Below, one piece after another: positions 48,003 through 60,656 of a stretch of DNA of 64,000 bases (its first letter is position 1; each line of letters starts with the position of its first letter). The DNA comes from Gymnothorax reevesii (lineage: Eukaryota > Chordata > Actinopteri > Anguilliformes > Muraenidae), in assembly GCA_029721435.1 (NCBI GenBank), contig CM056577.1:31278719-31342718 (forward strand), in the 5' to 3' direction. The notes below the pieces were generated by a model. That model did no database searches and was not told the DNA's origin. It worked only from the letters and a program-made list of their open reading frames with translations. Position numbers and translations under genes: made by a program.

Positions 48003-49019
48003 TAATTCCAATTGACCATATCCTTATCTCATTTAAATCCTGTAAATGTAACTGAACACTTCAAGGCCAGTTTTGCGAACGTGTTTTCTATAAATCGCGT
48101 CTATTTTAGCCGCGTAATGTGCATAACGTAGACAGGTACAACCGAGCCTGCTGATACGCATAGGTTTGTATGCTATGTGTTTGTCCAACCAATGTGTTTC
48201 ACTTACTCTAAAATGTTTAAACACTCGGGAATTGGATAAGAAACGAGCCAATCAATACATTGTTACCAGGGGAACTTCACTAGGGCATGAAGTGTAACTC
48301 AACAATTACGCAGAAGAGTCTGAGCGTAGGATTGAGTGATTGGCTATCAACGCCAGTACTCGGGTGGATATAAGGAAGCGCTGGATTTGTCATGAATGAA
48401 TCTGCGCGTAAATCCACAGTAGGGAACTACAAATTTTTTTGTACGTGACGACTGTGATTAACAATAGAATGTGAGAGAATCAATACCATGTCGATTTTTT
48501 TGCCTCAGAAAACTGATTTTTCTGAACCATTACTTGGAATACTGTTGGCTCAATGTGGCTTAACTGGTTGCTATAGAGGATAACAATTTTTTCTGTGTCA
48601 AGATATCGTTTTTTTAAACTGCTGGATCGATACTATGGGCAAGGATTCTGACCAGTTTGCATATCAGGCTTAGCTGAGGAGTTTAATTCATGCAGCTCTT
48701 GAAAAACAGGGCGTGGAGTGAACTTCCCCATATTCAGAACCGCGTTCGAGGTCTGCTTGCTCGTGAACATTCAATAACTGATCCAAGGGTGCCATCTAGT
48801 GATCGAGTACAGTAACAGCGTGCTTAAATTTGCAGGTCTATAGATGCGGGCGTCTACATCTGCAGAAAGGGGTTAATAGCTGGCTACATATAACACGTCA
48901 ACCTCCAGTTCTCTATATGCGAGTCTGTGGATGAATCGCAGAGGTAGACTGTGCTAAGACTGTGACAGATTCATCCTATTCACTTGAGAAATCCATACAT
49001 CTATGATTTATCTTATTAT

Positions 49020-49808
49020 AACGTAAAGTCAGAATATCATTGCTGTTTCTGAATAGTGAATTGAAAGCGTTAGAAAATGCAGTCTGCATCTTGACTTCTC
49101 TGGCAGTCCTCTTCTAATAACATCCATCACCACTGTTTTCTGAATGACAGCGCAGCCTTGTGTTTAGTGCTACAGGAAGGGAAATTTGGTTTTCAGTCAG
49201 CTAATCATGAGAATCATATAGACTCAACTGTTAAATCAGCTGCACTCTGCTGGAAAAAAATTCCAGGGGAAACACTGATGAGACAGAACATGATGTTGGA
49301 TCTCTGAAGCAAGTCTGCCGGTTAATGAGACCTCCTAACATTCAGGCAATAAAAACAACATCTACGGACTCACTGGCCAATCAATCAAAAGTGAAACCAT
49401 TGCTGGGAAACCTGCACACACAGTAGGCCACCCAGATTTCAACATGAGATCCCAAAGCTAAATCTGCTGGGCATTTTTGGCACTCTCTAGTGGAGCTGCA
49501 CTGTTACCTCTGGTATTCTGCAGATGATTCCTGTTGTTTGGCTTTTTTGAGCTCGATGGCAAAGTTGACGGCAGGAACACTGTGACTGGTGACCATCTTC
49601 TCCCGGGCGGGGCTTCCTTTGCCAGCCTGTTTCCCGCCTCTTTTCTCATCCGGACTCATCCTGGATCCCGCGCTTCCATGCCCTCTTTCAACTGCACCTC
49701 TTTTACTGCTGCAGTATGTGGGGGAGAGAGAGGGACACAGAGAGATGAGATTAAAAGAGTGAGAGAGTATATGAGTGAGTGAAAGGTAGTAACCTCCACA
49801 TCTAGGCC
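49020..49808. repeat. duplicate of the otulin exon-2 segment (copy 1)
   Basis: This matches 41350-42140 in the same orientation, including cagtctgcatcttgacttc, gcctcgtgtttagtgctac-like text and the whole exon copy. It is joined directly to the first 1.55-kb array unit at about 49809. Confidence 0.9.
49508..49708 (-). CDS. otulin exon-2 copy 1 (201 bp, open, AG/GT borders kept)
   Basis: The length equals otulin exon 2 exactly. The acceptor is acatactgcag|CAGTAAAAG and the donor CCAGAG|gtaaca. It reads [26 protein letters not shown] and a divergent end ESSAEYQR, with no stop. It lies 6.6 kb upstream of the otulin start on the same strand. Whether it is ever spliced in is unknown. Confidence 0.4.
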
Positions 49809-50161
49809 CAGTGGTCAAGCAGTGATGTTGCTAGGTACGCGTCCTGCGTCCCTGATGCATTAAAATCTGAAAGGGTGCAGAAAACTCATTATCCATGTAT
49901 CCTAGGGATGTATCTCATTTTTCCCATGAAAAACGATACATTGGGCCGATTTCACAGAAGCCTTTCTAGGTTTACACGCGGATAACTTTCTTAATCGCGC
50001 GTTTAGCATGAGTTTAATTTTAATCCCTGTTTCACAAGGAGCAACTGTCCGCGTGCGTCTAAATATCTTAAACGCCTGCGGTCAAGTAACACAAAAAAAA
50101 CTTAAACGCTGGTGAAGGTATGTTTAACTCGTGAAAACTACAACCACAGATTGATTTGCAC

Positions 50162-50320
50162 CTAAATGAGGTAGAGTTGCCGGCTGGAAAACTGTGACTG
50201 GTGTCCATCTTCTCCTGGACAAGGCTTCCCTTGTAAGCCTGTTTCCTGCCTCTTTTCTCATCCGGACTCATCCTGGATCCCGCACTTCCATGCCCTCTCT
50301 CAACTGAACCTCTTTTACTG
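50162..50320 (-). CDS. otulin exon-2-like copy 2 (159 bp, open)
   Basis: It reads [32 protein letters not shown], then after EKMDTSHS a new end AGNSTSF and donor TTTAG|gtgcaa. The 3' part differs from otulin exon 2, but the exon still enters and leaves in phase 2. Donor strength is weak. Confidence 0.35.
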
Positions 50321-51173
50321 CTGCAGTATGTGGGGGAGAGAGAGTGATACAGTGAAAGAGTAAGTGAGTGTATGAGTGAGTGGGATGTAGTAACCTCCAC
50401 ATCTAGGCCCTGTTTAATAATACCTAACATTGACTGTAAATACTAAATGAGCAGTTCCAGGATCCAAAAAGCAGTTACAAAGCTAAATCTATCTTTATAG
50501 AACGAGGGTCCTGTGGCTTCAAAAATAAATTTTCGGCCAGTATTTCAGCCGCGTATTGTTCATGCATCACAAGGTCCATAGGTACACCATTATACCAGAA
50601 CAGGGCTAACAACATTGTGTCAAAATATAAAGTGCATTTGAAGTTTGTCACTACACTGTTTACAGTCGCTTTGGATAAGGACAGAGGATTCTCGAATTGG
50701 CAAACAGGTGATTAACTACAGTGGTATAGCGGAGCTGTCGCATATCCCCACCTCCAAAAATAGACACACAAACACACACATACATTCACACAAGTGTTAC
50801 AAAATCTTAAAACCAACTTTGGCAATACATTTAAAAGACCCAACACTGGACAGACATGCAGCTAAAAACATTAGGTCGACCACTTCGTTCACAATTAATT
50901 ACCAATAAAACCGGTAAATGGCAAGAAACCCAATCATGAAACATGGGAGCAATGAATGCCATGAGATGGGCACGATCGCACCGGTGCCCGTAAACGCCCA
51001 TCGAGTCCTCCTCACAGCCGCAATTTAATACGGCTTGTGGACTCTAAAGAAAAATGGGCAAAATTGTACACTTTATCACGGAGGAAAGACATGTTTTGTG
51101 TTTGGAGAGGTTACTGGTAACCATTGTTCAGACCTGCCAACCTTTAAGAAAATTTATGAGTACCACCTGACCC

Positions 51174-51187
51174 CCCCCCCCCCCCCC
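51174..51187. repeat. poly-C run
   Basis: About 14 consecutive C near the left end of the inserted transposon, followed by ccaacccaaccc. Confidence 0.9.
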
Positions 51188-51516
51188 AACCCAACCCATC
51201 ACCTCCCACCCTACTGGTAAATAAAATTGCATAGAGATACAATTTACTTCAAACAGCCAGCGAATTTATTGTCAGAACAGCAGTAAAAATGAATGTGAAA
51301 TGTAGTACTTTGCTTTTCTTAGTTACACATAAAATAACTGCGTAATCCACAGTCAATAATAACTGAAAATGTTGCCAGAAAAGCAAGTCAACAGAGGACA
51401 TTCATTGCGAATCAATCAATTAATTAATTAAATAAATGGGCAAAAATACCAAAACAAACACTATTTGCCATGCATTAAACACTCGCACTGTTTAACTTTT
51501 CATCATTCTCATCTTA

Positions 51517-52581
51517 TGGCGCTTTTCCACTACGCGGTACCGGCTCAACTCGACTCGCCTCTTTTGCTTTTCCATTAGAAAAAAGTACCTACTGGTACCA
51601 CCTTTTCTGGTACCTGCTCTGCCAGGGTTCCAAAAAAGCCATCCGGGTACTAAGTACTAAAATGTGATGTGACACACGAAGGCCCACTGATTGGTCAGAG
51701 TGTTTCGTCACTGCGAAAGACGACTCTGTCGTCGACCTCACATTCAAGTTAGATTGATGAGTTTTAAGATTAGCACAGTTGTAATAATCATCGAGTTATA
51801 CCATTATAGGCATCTTGTTCGATACACTGTGCGTTGCCTTACCTTTCAAACACGGTTTCCCTTATTCATCAAAGCTACATTCATGAAATGTGTTTCTCTT
51901 TGCCTGCATGTGGTCCGTTCATGGCGAAATTAAGTGACGGTATTGTATCCAGTTATGTTCCTTAACTAATTCCCCTTAAGAAAGTTCTGTTATCAAGCCT
52001 CGTTTTAATAAAATCGCACAGAAAAATAACTCGGATATCAACGAATCATTATTCTCTTAAAGTTATCACAAATGAGATGACGCATAAGCGATTAATTCTG
52101 ATGGCTGCCATGTCCTGCGATTTGCAACGAGGAACTCTGCTCTGCAATGATCACTCAATTATCCCATACTTTAACAATTCGTTAGTTTTGCCGTGAACTT
52201 TCGAGTGAAATATACATTCGCTTTCCATGCCTTTCACGGATTTCACTGCTTTGCGTTGTGGGGTGGCACGCAATTTTACGGGCAACTGAATTGGACACGA
52301 CAATGTCAAATAGAAAATGCAATTCAATTCAGAAAATACAAGACCGGATTTGAACACAAAAATCTTTAACAAAATCGATGGAATAAATGTAAACTTGATA
52401 TAACTGTAGCTACATTGTGTGTTGTATTGAGGATGACATCGCGGAAGTTTCGTGCTGCGCCACTATGATGACCAGCTTCACAGAGGCAGTACTATCCACT
52501 CAAGGCAAACAGCCTCCCAGAAAAATATCCGGTACCGAGTAGAGTGGCGTTGAGCCCGTACCACGTAGTGGCAAAGCGCCA
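51517..52581. mobile_element. nested Harbinger-like non-autonomous element
   Basis: The ends tggcgcttttccactac and gtagtggcaaagcgcca are inverted, flanked by TTA at 51514-51516 and 52582-52584. A TTA duplication fits PIF/Harbinger. The subterminal ggtaccggctcaactcgact block is a familiar fish MITE feature. 1065 bp, no complete transposase. It is inserted inside the 51129-53293 element and so is younger than it. Confidence 0.85.
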
Positions 52582-53880
52582 TTAGTGGTGCATTTGAAAC
52601 AGCGTATCAAACGCTGCCTTTGGAGGCGATCATGTGGAACATTACACAGAATGTCAGAAAGCCTTTTGCGAACTTCGTTATTACATTTCATTTTTTTAGG
52701 CCGTTTCACAGTATTTCGGCAAACACAAACCCTAATAAAAGCGAATTGATCTCAAACTAAAGTAAATGGCGTTCGCTTTTCGTGACAATGAGATTAATAC
52801 GCAGTGAAACGGCATTATAATCGAACGTCAGCTCTTTAAGCAGCGCCATGTATTCTACCGTCGGTATTCTACTAATCAAAATACAGGATTCGCTGCATCC
52901 ATGGTAGAATTTACCATTTCAACGATGTTTGAATTGGGTGTAACGTTATTTTCAACATATGATGACCCAGAGGTGTGGCGAAGAGGGTTTGCAACCTATA
53001 ACTTGGGAATGAGAGTGAACTCGTTTCGAAGCCAGCTTTTTTCCGAGAGGGCCGTGGTTGGGAGGGCAGGTGGGGCACACGCACGCTCTGATTGGTCAAA
53101 ATATTTTCGTCATGCATACGCGCCTCTGCTCATCGGACATGAACTGATGAGTGTGTCAACTTAAACTGACGCATAAACTGAAACTGGAGAGATCCAGCGA
53201 TATGCGTACTCAAATAGCATCAACTCGTACCAGCGTACTTCAATGTCAAAATGCGTACGTTGTACGCAAAATGCGTACATGTTGGCAGGTCTGCATTGTT
53301 ATCCAAGTGCACTTATATTGATAAACTCATTATAAATTCAACCAGAAAATTATGAATTCATATTTAATTTCATGCAACAAAAGTTGATTTGTGTTAAATA
53401 TGTTATTATTTTATGATTTGACAGTGCGCCATTTTCAGGGATCTTAAGAGTTTGGGGAGCCACCTGAAGGTATCTTATTTGGCCCTGAGAGAGAAGGTAA
53501 TTCAGAATTTAATGTTCAGTGGAATTATACTTGTGGTCAAGCAGTGATGTTGCTAGGTACGCGTCCTGCGTCCCTGATGCATTAAAATCTGAGAGGACGC
53601 AGTAAACTCACCATCCATGCATCCTAGGGATACATCTCATTTTTCCCATGAAAAACAATACATTGGGCCGATTTCACAAAAGCCTTTTAAGGTTTACACG
53701 TAGATAACTTTCTTAATCGCGCGTTTACATGAGTTTAATTTCAATCACTGTTTCACGAGGAGCAACTGTCCGCGTGCGTCTAAATATTTTAAACGCCTGC
53801 GGTCAAGTAACAAAAAACTCTTAAACGCTGGTGAAGGTATGTTTAACTCAAGAAAACTACAACCACAGATTGATTTTCAC

Positions 53881-54039
53881 CTAAATGAGGTAGAGTTGCC
53901 GGCTGGAACACTGTGACTGGTGTCCATCTTCTCCCAGGCGGGGCTTCCCTTGCCAGCCTGTTTCCCGCCTCTTTTCTCATCCGGACTCATCCTGGATCCC
54001 GCACTTCCATGCCCTCTCTCAACTGAACCTCTTTTACTG
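53881..54039 (-). CDS. otulin exon-2-like copy 3 (159 bp, open)
   Basis: Same structure as copy 2 with [12 protein letters not shown] and donor TTTAG|gtgaaa. No stops, phase 2-2. Confidence 0.35.
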
Positions 54040-55428
54040 CTGCAGTATGTGGGGGAGAGAGAGTGATACAGTGAAAGAGTAAGTGAGTGTATGAGTGAGT
54101 GGGATGTAGTAACCTCCACATCTAGGCCCTGTTTAATAATACCTAACATTGATTGTAAATACTAAATGAGCAGTTCCTGGATCCGAAAAGCAGTTACAAA
54201 GCTAAATCTATCTTTATGAAACGGGGGTCCTGTGGGTTCAAAAATCAATTTTTGGCCAATATTTCAGCCGCGTATTGTTCATGCATCACAAGGTCCATAG
54301 GTACACCATTATACCAGAACGGGGCTAACAACATTGTGTGAAAATATAAAGTGCATTTGAAGCTTGTCACTACACTGTCTACAGTCGCTTTGGATAAGGA
54401 CAGAGGATTCTCGAATTGGCAAACAGGTGATTAACTACAGTGGTATAGAGGAGCTGTCGCATATCCCCACCTCCAAAAATAGACAGACAAACACACACAT
54501 ACATTCACACAAGTGTTACAAAATCTTAAAACCAACTTTGGCAATACATTTAAAAGACCCAACACTGGACAGACATGCAGCTAAAAACATTAGGTCAACC
54601 ACTTCGTTCACAATTAATTACCAATAAAACCGGTAAATGGCAAGAAACCCAATCATGAAACATGGGAGCAATGAATGCCATGAGATGGGCACGATCGCAC
54701 CGGTGCCCGTAAACGCCCATCAAGTCCTCCTCACAGCCGCAATTTAATACGGCTTGTGGACTCTAAAGAAAAATGGGCAAAATTGTATACTTTATCACGG
54801 AGGAAAGACATGTTTTGTGTTTGGAGAGGTTACTGGTAACCATTGTTATCCAAGTGCACCTATATTGATAAACTCATTATAAATTCAACCAGAAAATTAT
54901 GAATTCATATTTAATTTCATGCAACAAAAGTTGATTTGTGTTAAATATGTTATTATTTTATGATTTGACAGTGCGCCATTTTCAGGGATCTTAAGAGTTT
55001 GTGGAGCCACCTGGAGGTATCTTATTTTGCCCTGAGAGAGAAGGTAATTCAGAATTTAATGTTCAGTGGAATTATACTTGTGGTCAAGCAGTGATGTTGC
55101 TAGGTACGCGTCCTGCGTCCCTGATGCATTAAAATCTGAGAGGACGCAGTAAACTCACCATCCATGCATCCTAGGGATACATCTCATTTTTCCCATGAAA
55201 AACAATACATTGGGCCGATTTCACAAAAGCCTTTTTTAGGTTTACATGTAGATAACTTTCTTAATCGCGCGTTTACATGAGTTTAATTTCAATCACTGTT
55301 TCACGAGGAGCAACTGTCCGCGTGCGTCTAAATATTTTAAACGCCTGCGGTCAAGTAACAAAAAAAACTTAAACGCTGGTGAAGGTATGTTTAACTCAAG
55401 AAAACTACAACCACAGATTGATTTGCAC

Positions 55429-55587
55429 CTAAATGAGGTAGAGTTGCCGGCAGGAACACTGTGACTGGGGTCCATCTTCTCCTGGGCGGGGCTTCCCTTG
55501 CCAGCCTGTTTCCTGCCTCTTTTCTCATCCGGACTCATCCTGGATCCCGCACTTCCATGCCCTCTCTCAACTGAACCTCTTTTACTG
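55429..55587 (-). CDS. otulin exon-2-like copy 4 (159 bp, open)
   Basis: Same structure with SPAQEKMDPSHS and donor TTTAG|gtgcaa. No stops, phase 2-2. Confidence 0.35.
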
Positions 55588-56976
55588 CTGCAGTATGTGG
55601 GGGAGAGAGAGTGATACAGTGAAAGAGTAAGTGAGTGTATGAGTGAGTGGGATGTAGCAACCTCCACATCTAGGCCCTGTTTAATAATACCTCACATTGA
55701 TTGTAAATACTAAATGAGCAGTTCCTGGATCCGAAAAGCAGTTACAAAGCTAAATCTATCTTTATGAAACGGGGGTCCTGTGGGTTCAAAAATCAAATTT
55801 TGGCCAGTATTTCAGCCGAGTATTGTTCATGCATCACAAGGTCCATAGGTACACCATTATACCAGAACGGGGCTAACAACATTGTGTGAAAATATAAAGT
55901 GCATTTGAAGTTTGTCACTACACTGTCTACAGTCGCTTAGGATAAGGACAGAGGATTCTCGAATTGGCAAACAGGTGATTAACTGCAGTGGTATAGTGGA
56001 TCTGTCGCATATCCCCACCTCCAAAAATAGACACACAAACACACACATACATTCACACAAGTGTTACAAAATCTTAAAACCAACTTTGGCAATACATTTA
56101 AAAGACCCAACACTGGACAGACATGCAGCTAAAAACATTAGGTCAACCACTTCGTTCACAATTAATTACCAATAAAACCGGTAAATGGCAAAAAACCCAA
56201 TCATGAAACACGGGAGCAATGAATGCCATGAGATGGGCACGATCGCACCGGCGCCTGTAAACGCCCATCAAGTCCTCCTCACAGCCGCAATTTAATACGG
56301 CTTGTGGACTCTAAAGAAAAATGGGCAAAATTGTATACTTTATCACGGAGGAAAGACATGTTTTGTGTTTGGAGAGGTTACTGGTGACCATTGGTATCCA
56401 AGTGCACCTATATTGATAAACTCATTATAAATTCAACCAGAAAATTATTAATTCATATTGAATTTCATGCAACAAAAGTTGATTTGTGTTCAATATGTTA
56501 TTATTTTATGATTTGACAGTGCGCCATTTTCAGGGATCTTAGAGTTTGGGGAGCCACCTGGAGGTGTCTTATTTGGCCCCGAGATAGAAGGTAATTCAGA
56601 ATTTAATGTTCAGTGGAATTATACTTGTGGTCAAGCAGTGATGTTGCTAGGTACGCGTCCTGCGTCCCTGACGCATTAAAATCTGAAAGGATGCAGTAAA
56701 CTCACTATCCATGCATCCTAGGGATGCATCTCATTTTTCCCATGAAAAACGATACATTGGGCCGATTTCACAAACGCCTTTCTAGGTCTACACGCGGATA
56801 ACTTTCTTAATCGAGCATTAAGCATGAGTATAATTTTAATCACTGTTTCATGAGGAGCAACTGTCCACGTGCGTCTAAATATTTTAAACGCCTGCGGTCA
56901 AGTAACAAAAGAAAACTTAAACGCTGGTGAAGGTATGTTTAACTCAAGAAAACTACAACCACAGATTGATTTTCAC

Positions 56977-57135
56977 CTAAATGAGGTAGAGTTGCCGGCT
57001 GGAACACTGTGACTGGTGTCCATCTTCTCCCAGGCGGGGCTTCCCTTGCCAGCCTGTTTCCCGCCTCTTTTCTCATCCGGACTCATCCTGGATCCCGCAC
57101 TTCCATGCCCTCTCTCAACTGAACCTCTTTTACTG
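56977..57135 (-). CDS. otulin exon-2-like copy 5 (159 bp, open)
   Basis: Same structure as copy 3, with [12 protein letters not shown] and donor TTTAG|gtgaaa. It lies in the truncated last unit. No stops, phase 2-2. Confidence 0.35.
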
Positions 57136-57577
57136 CTGCAGTATGTGGGGGAGAGAGAGTGATACAGTGAAAGAGTATGTGAGTGTATGAGTGAGTGGGA
57201 TGTAGTAACCTCCACATCTAGGCCCTGTTTAATAATACCTAACATTGATTGTAAATACTAAATGAGCAGTTCCAGGATCCGAAAAGCAGTTACAAAGCTA
57301 AATCTATCTTTATGGAACGAGGGTCCTGTGGGTTCAAAAATCCATTTTTGGCCAGTATTTCAGCCGCGTATTGTTCATGCATCACAAGGTCCACAGGTAC
57401 ACCATTATACTAGCTAAAAACATTAGGTCGACCACTTCGTTCACAATTAATTACCAATAAAACCGGTAAATGGCAAGAAACCCAATTATCAAACACGGGA
57501 GCAATGCATGCCATGAGATGGGCACGATCGCACCGGCGCCCGTAAACGCCCATCAAGTCCTCCTCACAGCCGCAATT

Positions 57578-60407
57578 TGAGCCTCCGAGGGCTTGTTTTA
57601 ACATTCTGACAATTACTGTTCCAGCGGAGTCACATAGCAAGCCATTGACAAAACCTGCAAAAATGGAAATCACCAGACACCACTTATGTTCTACCGCTGC
57701 ATGCGTCAAAACTTTCTTTTGTCTTACCTTGTGTCTGCTATTGGCAGAACAATGACAATTCGTTCGGCCCCAACCATTCATCCTAACTCCCCTCTTTCTG
57801 AAAAATAAGTCTGGAGAAGGCAAAACTTCACCCCTGAAAACTAACTTCCTGCCCGGAATCGTTCACGGCAAAACTCCACACACCCATGAAATTGTGACGC
57901 GCACTGATTGGCTGGCGCTTGAGAGACCTGCCAGGTCTCACATAATTTTTACTTTTATTGAGTTCCCTTGCCGTGTCAAAGAGCATCTTTCCCTTCTGCA
58001 TGAGAATTGAGGAGGCGTGGAACTGGTAAGAGCCGTCAATTTACCGACGTCTTACAGGCGACACTGTTGGGTCTCGACAGGAGTTACGGGAAATGAGGTC
58101 CAGAAGCCTACCTGCAATTACAGCTTACTGCCAAAGATGTCAGTATAAACAAGTCAATTCAAATCTTACAGATTACCACATTAAACGTTCATTTAGCTGT
58201 CCGCGTACAACGGCATTTTAACATGCATTTAAAATTTAAACTCACGTTAGTTATACGCACACTAAAATGCTTTTGTGAAAACGGCCCGTAGTGAACAACA
58301 ACTCGTGTTTGAAATGACAGTAACTAGCGAAAGAAACCTTGCTGTCAGCAGACCAGACAAGCGCTGTTTCAACCCTCTCACCACAAACATATCTGCATCA
58401 TTTTATTTTTCTCAACAGACTTTCCTCTGTGTTACTTAAGTTTCATTTTTGTGCTAAGGGTTTCACAGAGATTGACTCAGTGAATTTGATTTAGATGATG
58501 TTCAAACAAGAAGATTTTGATGTTATTTTGGTGACATTTTATTTGTTGACTGTCATGGTGACAAGAATGTTTTGTTTATGTGTTAAAATCAGCACTTTTA
58601 TTGATAAATTATTTTGGTACTACAGACACCATTTGGTTTTCATTTGAATTTTATAAAATTTTTTTGGTGCTATTTATGTTGCTACAAAAATGCTATTTGA
58701 CTGTGACATGTGTTTTGTGATAAACTTTTCTGATTTGGAATTTTATTTATTTAATTTTAGATACATTTTGAATACACATTGATATATCCGTTATTTATAA
58801 CCATATCATACCACCATCAAAGGAGTTTAACACTACAATTTAAGAAATAGAACAATATAAGGAAAAAGAAAGAAATAATTTTTTTCATTGGGGACCCATC
58901 GAATTTCCCAGGGACCCACTCAAATCACCACCTGTGGGTCCCGGGGACTCACTAAATTGAAAACCTATCACCATCACTAGTCAAGGATTTAATGATCCCA
59001 GAAATGTATTATTTTAACCCCCAGCCATTTTTCAATTCCCAGTATTTTTTTACAACCTCAATGCTGAATTTTCATGAAGATTTTTTTATGTTTGCAGTGC
59101 TTTTTCTCTACCAAAATCATTTAAATAAACTGATATACAATGCAATTCTAAACACTTCAAGTGTCTTGACTCAGTGGAGCCATTCTCTTCCTCTCTCTGA
59201 AGCTGCAATCTTGAATTATGAAGCTTCAAATAAGGTAACAAATTTGATTTGGCTTCTGCACAAAGGGGTTAATACAATTTTATTGTGTACGGCACTTTTG
59301 TGAAGCATGCCAATTCACCTATTGTAAGTCCAGGCTCATGGAGCATTAGGTGGTTTTTTCACGCAGTTCGCCGCCTGTTCCATCTCTATTTTGAACCTGT
59401 GCATGTAGACCCATGACTTACGGAGCTGCTGCACTGACATTAATGCGCTGCACGCACGTACGTGAGCCCCCCATTTCCAAATTACCTCCGCCATCAAAGG
59501 TCAAAGGAGGTTATGTTTTCTGTCCCGTTATCTGGAAAATGTTATGACACGCTGTATACTCAGCTAGCATTAAGCTCTGCTGTTGATGTAGAAATGTGAC
59601 ATGCAAAGTTACTGTACTGATATTTATGCATTACAAGCAGAATAAAAAAGACTGGTCTTCACCTTATTCATTACACGCAACACAACGCAGAACAATAAGA
59701 CCGGCTAAGGATATCAAACTGTGTATCTCTTACATTACTTTTCAAATTCACTATGTTATAAATGTGTATTACCATAAAAAAACTTCAGGGGTCTCTTTAC
59801 CTCTCATCTAAATATATCTGAATCAAAATGGTTTTCTAGAATTCCTGACGATGGAAAATCTCTCTCCCTCCTCTCTCTTAAAAGAACGGTATGGTTATTA
59901 TAAACTTACTACATTATGGGACTGGGTGAGGATGGATGTCGGCTTGGAAACAGTAGTTAAAGGAAATCTTCCTTTTTCAGCTTGGTACTTGCACTAGTAA
60001 CCATGGTAACTGATAATTTAACAAAAGAAAATACATGTATGGACAACAGGCTATACTCTGTAACATCCTAAAGGCAGTCTACGAGCCAAGGACAGGACAG
60101 GACAACAGGACAGGTGAAGAGGGATGAAGGTGGTTTAGTGCTAGCAGGTATCATTGCATGCACAATATGAGTACACTTATGAAGCAGAGAAGAAATTAAA
60201 TAGGGTGCACATACATGTAAAGTTAAAGCTGAAGTACAATGGGTGCTGGTAGGTGAAGGACATGCCTGCCAAACATATGGCGGGAGTGAAAAAAAATAGT
60301 GCCCGCCGGAGAATTGGTGAGAGTGACTGATAGTGCCCATGCAGTTTTATCCTGGAAGGCACTGTTTGTATTCTGCCTAAAAGGGTTTAATCATCTTACA
60401 CCAGCGT
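57578..60407. other. unique sequence right of the array, no recognised gene
   Basis: The array homology ends at 57577. A minus-strand open frame at 57410-57823 spans a potential 73-nt intron (donor CACAAG|gtaaga at 57727, acceptor tttttgcag ending at 57655), but the spliced frame stops quickly. From 58150 to 59300 the sequence is AT-rich without features, apart from repeated gggaccca motifs near 58890-58955. Confidence 0.45.
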
Positions 60408-60656
60408 AGAATTCTAGCAGGTCTTGAATTTTCAGCATGGTTGCGGCAAAGTGTGGAGGAAAATGCATTTCTAAACTGCCATAAAGCCCAAAAGAAGAAG
60501 AACAAGTGTGGAGAAATGTGGACTATATGGGAATGAATTCACCATCAATTAAACCAAGATAAGTAATGGACAAACAAACCATGTGAATGACAGGTCTTTT
60601 TAGACACGTCCAGTAATTGCCTCCCTTGCCAGGGTTTAACATTTAGTTACACAGAG
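60408..60656. repeat. 250-bp duplication, copy B (partner at 44233-44480)
   Basis: Direct-orientation copy about 16 kb from copy A. Family unknown. Confidence 0.8.

Larger units (their letters stand above)
51129..53293. mobile_element. DNA transposon inserted in array unit 1 (13-bp TIR, 7-bp target duplication)
   Basis: The ends are CAGACCTGCCAAC and its exact inverse GTTGGCAGGTCTG, flanked by CATTGTT at 51122-51128 and 53294-53300. The homologous position in units 2 and 3 (ggtaaccattgttatccaag) is the empty site, which proves the borders. Total 2165 bp, of which 1065 is a second element. No transposase is seen. A 7-bp duplication does not settle the superfamily (hAT with a mismatch, or a Dada-type element, are options). 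Confidence 0.92.
49809..57577. repeat. tandem array of ~1.55-kb units containing otulin exon-2 copies
   Basis: Units start at gtggtcaagcagtgatgttg: 49809, 53534, 55080 and 56628. Unit 1 is about 1553 bp once its transposon insertion is removed; units 2 and 3 are 1546 and 1548 bp. Unit 4 is shortened, missing roughly 270 bp after accattatac (about 57410) and ending at 57577. Each unit has one exon copy on the minus strand plus the upstream otulin intron-1 type sequence. Units 2-4 look highly similar, implying recent amplification or homogenisation. Confidence 0.95.

Noticed and set aside
57410..57823. 137-codon minus-strand open frame
   Set aside because: No recognisable family, partly inside the duplicated array, and interrupted by a plausible 73-nt intron that breaks the frame.
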